A stretch of DNA of 38,490 nucleotides from contig JAGDMS010000057.1 of assembly GCA_017860575.1 (NCBI GenBank), positions 1 through 38,490 on the forward strand, read 5' to 3'. A program made the position numbers and the translations under genes. Position 1 is the first letter of the stretch; every line of letters begins with the position of its first letter. This DNA is from Deltaproteobacteria bacterium (GTDB taxonomy: Bacteria; Desulfobacterota; Binatia; HRBIN30). Of the stretch, positions 9,856-19,986 are shown in pieces. The notes beneath the pieces are model-generated. The model searched no databases and had not been told where the DNA came from. It worked only from the letters and a program-made list of their open reading frames with translations.

Positions 9856-11547
9856 ATGCGACGCTCCTCCCTCGAGATGATGGCCTGGGCGGGCCTGACT
9901 GCGTGCCTGTCAGCCGCAATCTTCGCATCACTCGATTCCAGAGTCCTGGGCCTGTTCCACGACGATGGCCTGTACGCGGTGCTGGCCAAGACGCTCGTCG
10001 AAGAAGGCCACTATCGCTTGGCCAGTCTGCCCGCTGAGCCCGTTCAGACCAAGTACCCGCCAGTCTATCCAGCCCTGCTGGCAACTGTTTGGCGAGTTGA
10101 TCCGGACTTCCCCCGCAACATCATCTGGTTGAAAGGGCTCAACGTCTCGTTCATCGCATGCACCCTGCTCGGCGTGGCATTGCTTGCACGGCAGGCACTG
10201 GCACGGTACCGTACAACCGCGTCCTTTTTCCTCATCACGCTCGTTGGAACAAACCCGGGCATCGTTGCCTTCGCGGACTACACGATGACCGACACGCTGT
10301 TCCTGACGCTTGTCGTGTGGGTACTTGTCTGCCATGGCCGGATTGCGAAGGAGCCTGGCCGGGGGCGGGAGGCTCTTCTCAGTTTGTTGACTTGCGCGGC
10401 CATCCTGACTAGAAGCGTTGGAGTCTGTCTGGGTGCGGCGATAGTGATCGAGTATCTGGTGAGTCGCAGGCTGCGGTTGGCCGCCTTCCATGCGGCAGTC
10501 TATACAGCAGTCTGCGCCGCATGGTACGTGTGGGGCCTGGAGTATCGGAGTCCCGTCGGCACAATCATCGCGTACTACCAGGCCTATGAGCAGTCGGCAA
10601 TCGAGGTGATCGGATCCGCACCCGCACTCGCCGGTGCCATCATCGCCGGGAACGCGAGAATGGCCGCGGAAACAGCTTGGTTGGTGCTTGGCCCGGCCTG
10701 GGCGTTCTGGCCAGTGCTTGTGCCGTTAGCGTTGGTGGGTATGTGGTGCATGGCTCGCAGCGATCAGCGGGTGTCCTTGCTCTTTGCTGGGACTTACTCC
10801 GCTGTCCTCCTGGCCCATCCATTCTCGCCCCATCGCTATCTCATACCCTTGACTCCTATCTTCTACATGGCGGTCTTGATGGGAGCGGCACGGGTTGCAG
10901 ACCAGCTCAACGCCACAGTCGTGCGACCTCAGATTCGACAACTGCCATACGTTGCCGTCGTCACGACGGCGGTCATCCTTCTTGTTGGCAACAGCCTCTG
11001 GTTTCAATATCGTCTCAGGCCCCTATCCCAGGGCCATGTCAAGGGGTGGTATGGCATCGACATGGGCTACAGCTGGAGTGGCTTCCAGGAGACTTTCGAG
11101 TGGATTCGCGCGAACACTCCGCCAGATGCACGGCTCGGCACCATCTTCGACCCCATGTACTTTCTCTATACGGGCCGACAGGCCGTTAGGCCGTGGTTCC
11201 ATCATCCTGAGACATACTTCTATCCTTACGGAAAGGCAAAGGCGTTTGTGGGCGCGCCACCAGAGGTGGCGGCCGAGCTGTTGACCCTTAGAATCGACTA
11301 CCTCGTTCTCGACCCGCCCAATGGCTACGCAGAAGGCAACGCGGCGGTCGCATTGCTCCGCGACATTCTTAACCTGCCCCAGATCAGCGGCTCTCTCGTC
11401 TTCCGAAGCAGCGACGGTCGACACGAAGTCTACCGGCTCATCGGACGCCACTCTGCCTCCGGTCAGCTCCGGCGTCGTACGCCGCGAACAAGTGGCAGAC
11501 CGTCGACCGTTCGAGCCACGCAGCGGCGCCCAGGCGACCTTGCATAG
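9856..11547 (+). CDS. GT-C fold membrane glycosyltransferase-like protein (ArnT/GT39-like)
   Basis: Multi-TM; FHDDGLYAVLAKTLVEEGHYRLASLPAEPVQTKYPPVYPALLATVW near the N-terminus resembles GT39/ArnT-type. Confidence 0.8.
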   Translation: MRRSSLEMMAWAGLTACLSAAIFASLDSRVLGLFHDDGLYAVLAKTLVEEGHYRLASLPAEPVQTKYPPVYPALLATVWRVDPDFPRNIIWLKGLNVSFIACTLLGVALLARQALARYRTTASFFLITLVGTNPGIVAFADYTMTDTLFLTLVVWVLVCHGRIAKEPGRGREALLSLLTCAAILTRSVGVCLGAAIVIEYLVSRRLRLAAFHAAVYTAVCAAWYVWGLEYRSPVGTIIAYYQAYEQSAIEVIGSAPALAGAIIAGNARMAAETAWLVLGPAWAFWPVLVPLALVGMWCMARSDQRVSLLFAGTYSAVLLAHPFSPHRYLIPLTPIFYMAVLMGAARVADQLNATVVRPQIRQLPYVAVVTTAVILLVGNSLWFQYRLRPLSQGHVKGWYGIDMGYSWSGFQETFEWIRANTPPDARLGTIFDPMYFLYTGRQAVRPWFHHPETYFYPYGKAKAFVGAPPEVAAELLTLRIDYLVLDPPNGYAEGNAAVALLRDILNLPQISGSLVFRSSDGRHEVYRLIGRHSASGQLRRRTPRTSGRPSTVRATQRRPGDLA

Positions 11548-11664
11548 AGAAGTGGGACGAACACCGGGAGCCAAGCGCGACGCCTGGAATAGTTGTGGAA
11601 TACACAGTACGTACCTGGGTCACGCTGTGTTTGCACTTGCGTGGATCGGTATTGCGTCAATGGT

Positions 11665-12942
11665 CTAGCGAATCACAGCATCCAGCGGCCCTGCATTTGC
11701 GGTCGAGTAGGTGCTGCGATGCCGGCTGAGCAGCCAGACCAGAAAAGTCCAGCTCGCAAGCATCGCGACGTTCGGAACAGGAAGCAGCCGTCCGAACCGC
11801 CAGAAATGGTCCCAAGGCAAGGCGACGTATCCGAAGATGAATAGTCCGGCGGCAACGGCCTTTTCACGTCGCGTGAGGCCCTCCCAGTCGGAGACCAGCG
11901 CCACAAGGATGGGCACCATCATCAACAGCTCATACTGGAAGAGGTGCGGGTTGATCCACAACGACACCAACAACGAGCACGCCCAGAGGCGGCGGAATTC
12001 CATTGACCCTGGCCGCCAAGATCCCCGGGTGACCGACCAGGTGACGCCTGCCAACAAGACCGCGGTTCCCCAACCGAGCCAATCAGCCCAGGCCCCCAAA
12101 CCCAGCCACTTCCGGAAAACCGAGAGGCCGCTGTACTGCAGGGCCAACACGTAGCCCGGCTCGCGGTACATGTTGGACAGCTCGATCAATCGGCTGGCAA
12201 ACGACACGAACGGTCCGGGTCCCATCGCTGCCATCGTTGCGAGATTGAGTGCTGTCGCTGCGACAAGCATACCCGCCAGAATGCGCCAGCGTCGGTGAGC
12301 GAGTGGGATCCACCCGACCGCCAGGAGCCATTGGGGTTTGCAGGTCAGCAATCCCAGGATCACGCCCGCGGCAAAATCTCGTTGCTTGTTGCACAGCGCC
12401 CAACCGGCCGTGATGACCGCGGTGGTCAGAACGGCGTTCTGGCCCAGTGCCAGGTTCTCGAAGAAAGGGGGGGATGCGAGGAAGGCCAGGCACACGGCAC
12501 TCCACGGCGGTCGGTTGAGCGCCCCGCGCGACAACCACCATGAGAGCGCCAGCACGAGAAGAATGTTGAGGTACGCATTTGCCACGGACGCTGTCGCGAG
12601 AGGCAACCAGGCCGTGAGCGCATAGAACCACGCCATCGGCGGTGGGTAATAAAAGCAACCGACCTCCCGAAAATGCTCGGTCCAGACTCGCGGCGACTCG
12701 CCGGCGGGATTGGATCTTCGATAGACGAGCTCCTGTGTCTCAGGATTGTACAGGTCCTCAGCATGGCCGGACACGACCATGCGGCCGCCCAGCCACAGGT
12801 GACTGAAGTCCTTGTTGTCGAACTGCGCCGTGAGGGGCGCGAGCCTGGCTCCGTACCAGTAAAGGACAACGAGCAACAGCGGGCCGATGACCACGACCCG
12901 CAACTTGGGCCGCCGCCGCAATGTCTCTGTCAATCCAGTCAT
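11665..12942 (-). CDS. GT87-like (DUF2029) polytopic mannosyltransferase family protein
   Basis: MTGLTETLRRRPKLRVVVIGPLLLVVLYW start; KDFSHLWLGGRMVVSGHAEDLYNPETQ, FYYPPPMAWFYALTAWLP, TCKPQWLLAVGWIPL motifs. Confidence 0.78.
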   Translation of the reverse strand: MTGLTETLRRRPKLRVVVIGPLLLVVLYWYGARLAPLTAQFDNKDFSHLWLGGRMVVSGHAEDLYNPETQELVYRRSNPAGESPRVWTEHFREVGCFYYPPPMAWFYALTAWLPLATASVANAYLNILLVLALSWWLSRGALNRPPWSAVCLAFLASPPFFENLALGQNAVLTTAVITAGWALCNKQRDFAAGVILGLLTCKPQWLLAVGWIPLAHRRWRILAGMLVAATALNLATMAAMGPGPFVSFASRLIELSNMYREPGYVLALQYSGLSVFRKWLGLGAWADWLGWGTAVLLAGVTWSVTRGSWRPGSMEFRRLWACSLLVSLWINPHLFQYELLMMVPILVALVSDWEGLTRREKAVAAGLFIFGYVALPWDHFWRFGRLLPVPNVAMLASWTFLVWLLSRHRSTYSTANAGPLDAVIR

Positions 12943-13143
12943 GTCGCCGTCGGCGACATCATACACGCCCGTGCTACCTGTGGGCGTGTTGGGCAGCGGG
13001 ACACCGTCGCCAAGGACGCCGTCGTCCCGTCGATCGTGGGGACCGATCTCCGGTATCATCTGGTGTCACATACTTCGGCCAGGCGCCACCGGACGTTGGG
13101 CAAGGCGAACCGAAGATCCCCGATGAAGCCGAGTGGTCAGTGA

Positions 13144-15147
13144 ATGATCGAATCCCTTGTCGGTAGCCTCTCAGCGGCGATCATCGCATCCGGTTTCGTC
13201 TTTAGCGCCTATGTTCTGTCTCTGAGGCTCGTCGGATCCCGGCGGATTTGGATTCGCTGGGCGGGCACGATTGCGGGCGTGATCTGGCTCGCCACGGCGT
13301 TGTTCCATTTCCTTTCTTTTCTTCGTCTCTTCAATCGCAGCTGTGCGGTAGTTTCGGTTCTTGTGCTCTCTCTGGCTGTGTGGTCTTGCTGCGGGAAGGC
13401 CAAAGAACTGCTTCGGGCTCTCGCTCATGACCGAACGTTAATGAGGCGAACAGGTCGGCTCTGCCTGCGGAGTCGTCACAGGGTGATGGCTGCACTCGTC
13501 ATCGCCTTCGCCTTGCCGGGTCTGTTCCGCGCGCTCCTGCTGCCGCCCATCGGTTGGGACAGCCTGACGTATCACGCCGTCAAGGCCGGTATGTGGGTGC
13601 AGAGCGGGGGCGTGGACTCGATGAATGGACCGGGCCCCTGGGCGTATCACCGGAACATGCTGGCTGGAGGCGAGGTGTTCCTCGCCTGGGGCATGCTCCC
13701 ATTCCATTCGGATGTCCTCACCTCCGTCGTGGAGGTCTCACAGTTCATGGCCCTGGGTCTCTGTGTGATGGTTCTTGCACGTCAACTCGGTCTGCGAGAG
13801 CCATTTGCCACAACCGTCGCAGGATTCGTGCTCGCGTTGCCCACCGTGCGACTCCTGGTGGGAAGCGGGTACGTCGAAATCGGACTTCTGCTCGCCTTGG
13901 TGAGTGGCCTCGTCCTCGGCCTCGGAGCGGAAGGACCCAACGCGAACACCCTGGTCCTGGCGGGCGGCGCCCTCGGCGTTTCGGCCGCCACGAAGCTCCC
14001 GATGGTGCCGCTGTGCGGGCTGCTGCTCCTCGTCTTCGTGGCCCGAAGTGTCTTCCAGGGTCCCGGGTCCGCTCGAGCCTGGTCCATTGCGGGCGCAGTG
14101 GCGTTCTGCATCGCGCTCTGCCCCTGGCTGTTTCTGGCCTTCGAGAGGACAGGGTATCCGTTCTCGCCTGTGCCGATCGCCTTTGCCGGTGTAGTTCTGG
14201 GGAGGGCGACGCCAGAGGTTGCCTGGTACCTCCAGCTGCCCGGATCACTGCCGAATGGGCTGGCTGGCGAGGTTCGCGTTCTCCTCAGTGTATTCGGCCT
14301 CCCAGTTGTCCCCAACGAGGCCCTTGGAGCGCTTGCGCTCGTTCCACTTGTCGGCGCTCCGTTTGGCATGACTGCGCTGATTCGGAAGGCTCCATCGTAC
14401 GTGCTGCCAGTCTGCGTCGTGATCGCTGCGTGCGGAGTTGCCTACTTCTCTCCGAGTTTTGCAGTCGTCCGCCACAATTGGGTGGTCATGTACGGCGATC
14501 TCCTGCTCGCGCTGTCCCTTCTCAACATGGCCCGGCTCGCCCTCTATGGCTTCTCGGGGGTATCTCTATGGGCGACCCTTCTCGTTGTCGTTGGGCTTGG
14601 CACGCTCGCGATCCTGGCACGGAGTGCGTGGCGACTGCGAGGGCTCACGGTCAGACTGGGGTGTCTGGTTCTTCTGGGAGGAATCGCGACCGCTGCCTTC
14701 GGGACACTCCGGGGGACACTGCGCGACGATTTCTGGCGAGACGATTTTGCGATCCACGCAAGGCCGACATACTGGGTGACTGCCTTGCCCTACGTTGATC
14801 AACCTGGCGTTGTCCATCGGATCGCCCTGACATCGGGACCGCTCCAAGCGCTCGACAACTGGGGCGCCTATCCCTTCATGGGCCGTGCCCTCCAGAACGA
14901 GTTGATCTATGTTCCCGTTTCCAGGGATGGCAACATTCACCACTTCGGGGACGACGCCCGGAACCGTGATCTGGTCGAGACGGCAGACTACGAAAGCTGG
15001 TGCAAGCGGCTCGTCGATGAAGGCGTGACGGAGGTGATGAGCTTCAGTCCATCCTCGCTCGAACTGCGGTGGATGGGGCAGCACCCCGAACGGTTCGAAC
15101 CGCTGGCCGGCGAGGAAGGGAATTGGGGGTTGTTCCGCCGCCGATAG
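13144..15147 (+). CDS. Large polytopic membrane protein, GT-C-like
   Basis: 667 aa, many TM segments; GWDSLTYHAVKAGMWVQSG loop after the early TMs resembles GT-C acidic loop. Confidence 0.7.
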   Translation: MIESLVGSLSAAIIASGFVFSAYVLSLRLVGSRRIWIRWAGTIAGVIWLATALFHFLSFLRLFNRSCAVVSVLVLSLAVWSCCGKAKELLRALAHDRTLMRRTGRLCLRSRHRVMAALVIAFALPGLFRALLLPPIGWDSLTYHAVKAGMWVQSGGVDSMNGPGPWAYHRNMLAGGEVFLAWGMLPFHSDVLTSVVEVSQFMALGLCVMVLARQLGLREPFATTVAGFVLALPTVRLLVGSGYVEIGLLLALVSGLVLGLGAEGPNANTLVLAGGALGVSAATKLPMVPLCGLLLLVFVARSVFQGPGSARAWSIAGAVAFCIALCPWLFLAFERTGYPFSPVPIAFAGVVLGRATPEVAWYLQLPGSLPNGLAGEVRVLLSVFGLPVVPNEALGALALVPLVGAPFGMTALIRKAPSYVLPVCVVIAACGVAYFSPSFAVVRHNWVVMYGDLLLALSLLNMARLALYGFSGVSLWATLLVVVGLGTLAILARSAWRLRGLTVRLGCLVLLGGIATAAFGTLRGTLRDDFWRDDFAIHARPTYWVTALPYVDQPGVVHRIALTSGPLQALDNWGAYPFMGRALQNELIYVPVSRDGNIHHFGDDARNRDLVETADYESWCKRLVDEGVTEVMSFSPSSLELRWMGQHPERFEPLAGEEGNWGLFRRR

Positions 15148-15972
15148 TCACGGCTTTTGCGGCGTGAAATAGAGATTCTGTGTGTCGACTCGGAGGTACC
15201 GCCCGATCACCACGTAACGGTGCGCAGCGAAGTAATCGAGAATCTGCTGCCGAACATCAGGGTGCGCTTCGATGCACACCATGGCGGGCCGGAACCTGTC
15301 GATATCGAAGCTGGCGAGTACCTTGGGTTCAGAGAGTTCCACGTCGATCGACAGGAAATCGACGCTCGTCACGTGGAGTTGGTCAAGCAAGTCGGTGAGG
15401 GAAATCGTGGGAGCAGTGAACTCCCTGACTTGGTCCCCGAAAAGCTGAGTGAAGCTGCGATCGGCCGACACCGCAGAAAGGTTTCCACCGGCGATGTACA
15501 GCTTTGCCGACTGGTTCGACACATCTGACACGAACATCGGAAAGAAACGCGTCCGCGGGCGGTACTTTCGGTAATCGGCCTCCAAAATGACCTGCGGATC
15601 GACGGCGATTCCCGACCAGTTCAGCCGGCTCTCCAAGTAGTACGTGTTGCTGTTTTGCTGGTAGTGACTCGCGCCGATGTCAACAAAGAACCCTCCTGCG
15701 CGGTCTTTGAAATAGTCACGGATGATCCATTCCTCCTCATTTTCGGAGAACCTATTGGGCCCGTACGCCGCTCTCAGCCGTGCAGCCTCGACTGCCGTGG
15801 TGTACTCTGGATACCTCAAGCGTCCGCCGATAGCTTTGCCAAGCAGCAGGCCACAGACACCAGCAAGAAGACCGACGAGACACAACTCGATCAGATCGAA
15901 CCGTCGCAGATTCCACGATCTGCGCATGGAAGCACCCCGCCTGGAGGAAGCCGGTGGTTTCGGTCGCTCCAA
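15148..15972 (-). CDS. FkbM family methyltransferase with N-terminal TM anchor
   Basis: Strong similarity to the 4757-5557 product over the full catalytic domain, e.g. SGIAV[ED]PQ, DFLSIDVELSEP, RQQILDYF, LRVDTQNLYF. Confidence 0.88.
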   Translation of the reverse strand: MERPKPPASSRRGASMRRSWNLRRFDLIELCLVGLLAGVCGLLLGKAIGGRLRYPEYTTAVEAARLRAAYGPNRFSENEEEWIIRDYFKDRAGGFFVDIGASHYQQNSNTYYLESRLNWSGIAVDPQVILEADYRKYRPRTRFFPMFVSDVSNQSAKLYIAGGNLSAVSADRSFTQLFGDQVREFTAPTISLTDLLDQLHVTSVDFLSIDVELSEPKVLASFDIDRFRPAMVCIEAHPDVRQQILDYFAAHRYVVIGRYLRVDTQNLYFTPQKP

Positions 15973-16375
15973 TTGGATATCTTACACCCTCTGGGCTTCG
16001 TTCTCGGTACTCGCGACGAGAAAACTGGCCATCGCGTTTCCGGCCGAGTCGATGCAGCAGCGTCGGGTGAGCAGTCAGACCCGAACAAACCAGGTCCCAA
16101 GGATTGCAGGATTAGAAACGGGACACCAGTGCCCTCCTCTGTAGCGAGCAGCAGTGACGCAACGACCACCGGCCGCAACACCGTCCGCCGCCACATTTCT
16201 GTCGATCCTGTCATGTTTCAGATGGCGCCATCATACACACGCGCGCTGTCCGTAGCCCTGATCAAAGAGGATGAGGTGGCCGCCTTCCGACGTGCCGTCC
16301 CGCATGCTGGGGCGACGCGCTGTAAGGGCTCACAATGTGCCTTCAGAAGGTGGAGTGGGTCGAACCTCAAGACGC

Positions 16376-17638
16376 CTAACCTCCGGATCGGTCGTGCTGC
16401 AGAGATGAGCCAGCAGACCGTTGACGACTGGTGGCGGGCGGCAATCGGCCACCGTGCAAGCTGCACGCCGCAGAGGCCATCCGCGCGCAGATAGAGCAGC
16501 CTTCGGGCGGCACTCGTGCCGCCAGCAGCGCCAGCCCAAGAAAGAGATAGAGCAGTCCCAGCACCCGTCCGTAGCTGATCAGCGCCTCCCAGACCAATGC
16601 GGCTGTGCTGAACATCGCGGCGGCCTGCAGCCACAGCTGCAGACTGAAGACGTCACGGTGGAGGATCAAGCGAGTCAAACCGAGCAGGATCACCGCTACA
16701 CTCAATCCGACGAACACCAACTCAGGGAACGGACTGGCCGGGGCCGTCTCGCCCAGTAATGGCACCTGCCAGCCGAGCAGCACGCCAGCTCGGTAGATTG
16801 CGCCGCTGAACGGTAGCCCGAAATTGGGCGGCGCTTGGGCGGCCGGGAGCACGCCGAAACGGGCCCAGATCCAAAGATACCAAGCTGCCGGCACAGCCTG
16901 GGGCAGAGCATAGGCGGAGCTCTCGCGCCACTGTCGCCTCCAAACCGCGTGCAGGAAGAAGCCGAGCGGCACCAGGAGCGATGTCTCGCGGGCCAGTGTG
17001 GCGAGGGCGAGCGTCCAGCCCGCCGCCCGATGTCGCCCGCGTAGGTGCAGCGCCACGCCAATCGCAACCAGCGCAAATGTGGTGGGCTCGGTCAGATCGG
17101 CGACCAGGCCCACCATGACCGCCGGACTGAAGGCGAAAACGAGCGCCAACCAGCGCGAGGCGCCCAGCAAGCGCACTACGTCGACTGCCGCGACGGTACC
17201 GATAACCACCGCGCCGAGACTGACGCCAAGCAACATCCAGGGAATGGCACTGGCCTGTCCTAACGCAGCCGCCCAGGCCAGCAGCGGGTAAAGGACCCTC
17301 GCATAGCGGTAAGCGGGGCGGTCGAGAAAGCTCCCAGGGTCGGACGCCCGCAACAATGGGTCGCGCGCCAAGTAGTAGTAGAACTGTCCATCGTAACCGA
17401 CACCCGGGTGAACAACGGTGGACTGGTCCCAGAAACGCCGCCCGTCGAAGTGGCGGCCAATATGAATGGGACCGGTCGGATTGAAGGCGACCTCGGCGAG
17501 AAGGACGTACAGAAGCAGCGCGTAGCCGATTGCGACCACCAGCAGCGGACCGCGGCAGGCAACAAGCAGTGATTCCGCTGACGCACCCGGTATTGAGCCG
17601 GAAGGCCGCACCTTCAGTGAGCGGAATAAGCTGGACAT
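16376..17638 (-). CDS. Polytopic membrane protein (GT-C-like)
   Basis: Multi-TM; HPGVGYDGQFYYYLARDPL and YRYARVLYPLLAWAAALG motifs; start chosen at MSSLFRSLKVRPSG rather than upstream in-frame codons. Confidence 0.7.
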   Translation of the reverse strand: MSSLFRSLKVRPSGSIPGASAESLLVACRGPLLVVAIGYALLLYVLLAEVAFNPTGPIHIGRHFDGRRFWDQSTVVHPGVGYDGQFYYYLARDPLLRASDPGSFLDRPAYRYARVLYPLLAWAAALGQASAIPWMLLGVSLGAVVIGTVAAVDVVRLLGASRWLALVFAFSPAVMVGLVADLTEPTTFALVAIGVALHLRGRHRAAGWTLALATLARETSLLVPLGFFLHAVWRRQWRESSAYALPQAVPAAWYLWIWARFGVLPAAQAPPNFGLPFSGAIYRAGVLLGWQVPLLGETAPASPFPELVFVGLSVAVILLGLTRLILHRDVFSLQLWLQAAAMFSTAALVWEALISYGRVLGLLYLFLGLALLAARVPPEGCSICARMASAACSLHGGRLPPATSRQRSAGSSLQHDRSGG

Positions 17639-17840
17639 TCGCAGGACCCGCCGCCCGTCATTCGCGGTCACAACTTCCACCTCAGTATAGACGCTGTCGA
17701 TTACGGTACGAGCATCAACTCTATTCTCAGTGTCCCGGAGCAGTATCCTCCGAGTAGTGTTCTCGAACTCATCGCCTCGTCCCCTCGCGATGCTATACTC
17801 CGCACGCGCCTCGCTGTTACCTTCGACACGGAGGCTCCTC

Positions 17841-18184
17841 ATGCCGTTGCGCACTTTCCTGGCAGTGGTCGGCGACCTGGCGCTGGCTGGCTGCAACCCT
17901 GTGTCGAAGAGCTCGCAAGCCGCCTATGCTGCGGAGATCTCGGTCGAAGGTCAGAAGGCTCTTGGCGAGGCAATGAAGCTGATGGAGCTCGGCCACCCGT
18001 CAATGGCCATCGAGAAATTGGCAGCCTGGGACAGCAAGGCGGCCGATGCCATCAAGAAGATCAAGGGCCCCGACACTCAGCCCGACAGACAAGAAGGAGT
18101 TGCTGCAAAAAAACGATCGACCTGCGAGAGAACGTGCAGGCGATCATCCGGGCGATTGCCGCCGGCGATCCCTACATCCGCTAA
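17841..18184 (+). pseudogene. Small lipoprotein, paralog of 1-318, with two apparent single-base insertions
   Basis: MPLRTFLAVVGDLALAGCNPVSKSSQAAYAAEISVEGQKALGEAMKLMELGHPSMAIEKLAAWDSKAADAIKKIK in frame of 17841, then LSPTDKKELLQK in the next frame, then TIDLRENVQAIIRAIAAGDPYIR* in the third frame; shifts map to GGGCCCC (~18065) and A7 (~18107-18113). Confidence 0.8.
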
Positions 18185-18264
18185 TCACTGACGCAAACAG
18201 CCCTGGGGCGTACGTCGCATGTGCGTGACAGGCGGTTGCCGAGTATTTCACAAGGAGTGTCTTC

Positions 18265-19986
18265 ATGCGTCATTTTCTGAATCACACGTCCTGGTTTGGA
18301 TTCATGGCCGTGGGATTCACAATGGTGGTCGCTGGCTGCGCACCCAAAGTCGAGCTGGCGGATATGGTGCTCCACAACGGCAAAGTCGTCACCGTTGATC
18401 CGGCAAAGCCCGAGGCGCAGGCAATCGCAATCCGCGGGGACGTTATCGTCGCCGTGGGGACCAACGACGAGATCCATGCCTATACCGGCAAGAATACCGA
18501 AGTCATCGACCTGGCTGGGAAACTCGCGATTCCAGCCTTTATCGACAGCCATTTGCACTTCACGGGCATCGGCCAGAACAAGCTCCAGCTCGATCTCATG
18601 AACGTGAGGAACTGGGATGAGGTCGTCGTGCTGGTGGCCGACGCAGCGAAGAAGGCGAAGCCGGGCGAGCTCATCAGCGGCCGCGGCTGGCACCAGGAGA
18701 AGTGGCACAGGAAGCCGGAGCCGAACGTCGAGGGGTTTCCGACCCACGACTCCCTGAGTAAGGTGTCGCCGGATAACCCGGTCGTATTGCGGCATGCCAG
18801 CGGCCACGCCACGTTTGCGAACAAGAAAGCAATGGACCTCGCCGGCATCACCAGGAGGACACTGAATCCGCCCGGCGGCGAGATTCTCAAGGACAAGCAG
18901 GGGAATCCGATCGGTGTCTTCCGCGAATCCGCGTCCGGCCTGCTATCGAGTGGACTCGCGTCACTGCCGAAGCCGACGGCAGAGGAACAGGAGGCGAAGC
19001 AACGTCAAATCATCGAACTATCAGCGCAGGACTGCCTGCGAAACGGCATCGCTAGCGTGCACGACGCCGGTGTTGGACCCGACACGATTGACGCCTACAA
19101 GAAGATGATCGACGCTGGCAAGCTGGGCGTACGCATCTACGCAATGCTGCAGGGCAGCAACGAGAACCTGGCAACCGACCTCCCTGGCCGCAAGATTATC
19201 GACTACGGCAACAGGCACCTCACCGTCCGATCCATAAAGCGGCTCATGGACGGCGCGCTTGGTCCACGGGGCGCGTGGCTGCTCGAGCCTTACGCTGACT
19301 TGCCCAACAGCACCGGCTTGAACACTGATTCAGTCGAAAACATCACTGAAACCGCGCGCCTGGCAATCGAGAACGGATTCCAGCTCAACGTTCACGCGAT
19401 CGGCGACCGCGCGAACAGCGAGACGCTGAGCGTCTTTGAGGGGGCATTCAAGGCGCATCCCGACAAGAAGGACCTCAGGTGGCGCATCGAGCACGCGCAG
19501 CACATCAGCGCCGCCGACATCCCGCGCTTCGGCCAGCTTGGGGTGATCGCATCGATCCAGGCTATTCACTGTACGTCGGACGCGCCGTACGTGCTGCAGC
19601 GTCTCGGGCCGGAGCGCGCTGAGGACGGCGCCTACGTGTGGCAGAAGCTGATGAAGGCAGGCGCCGTCATCGCCAATGGCACCGATGCCCCTGTCGAGTA
19701 CGTGGACACCATGCCCGGCTTCTATGCTTTCGTCACGCGGAAGATGAAGAATGGCCAGGGCTTCTTCCCGGACCAGAAGATGAGTCGCGCCGAAGCGCTC
19801 AAGGCGTACACCTACAACGGCGCCTATGCCGCCTTCGAAGAGAGCATCAAGGGCTCGCTGACCGTGGGTAACCTCGCGGATATCGCCGTCCTGTCGAATG
19901 ACATCATGACGGTCCCCGAAGAGGACATCCTCACAACCGAGGTGCTCTTCACCATCGTTGGCGGACAGGTGCTGTTCAAGAGGTAG
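18265..19986 (+). CDS. Amidohydrolase family 3 (YtcJ-like) lipoprotein
   Basis: Lipobox VVAGC; ADMVLHNGKVVTVDP, IPAFIDSHLHFTGIG, NVHAIGDRAN, RIEHAQHI, NGTDAPVE motifs. Confidence 0.93.
   Translation: MRHFLNHTSWFGFMAVGFTMVVAGCAPKVELADMVLHNGKVVTVDPAKPEAQAIAIRGDVIVAVGTNDEIHAYTGKNTEVIDLAGKLAIPAFIDSHLHFTGIGQNKLQLDLMNVRNWDEVVVLVADAAKKAKPGELISGRGWHQEKWHRKPEPNVEGFPTHDSLSKVSPDNPVVLRHASGHATFANKKAMDLAGITRRTLNPPGGEILKDKQGNPIGVFRESASGLLSSGLASLPKPTAEEQEAKQRQIIELSAQDCLRNGIASVHDAGVGPDTIDAYKKMIDAGKLGVRIYAMLQGSNENLATDLPGRKIIDYGNRHLTVRSIKRLMDGALGPRGAWLLEPYADLPNSTGLNTDSVENITETARLAIENGFQLNVHAIGDRANSETLSVFEGAFKAHPDKKDLRWRIEHAQHISAADIPRFGQLGVIASIQAIHCTSDAPYVLQRLGPERAEDGAYVWQKLMKAGAVIANGTDAPVEYVDTMPGFYAFVTRKMKNGQGFFPDQKMSRAEALKAYTYNGAYAAFEESIKGSLTVGNLADIAVLSNDIMTVPEEDILTTEVLFTIVGGQVLFKR

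Noticed and set aside
13554-14798. 414-aa plus ORF inside 13144-15147
   Set aside because: Arg/Pro/Gly-rich out-of-frame translation; the multi-TM frame is the convincing one
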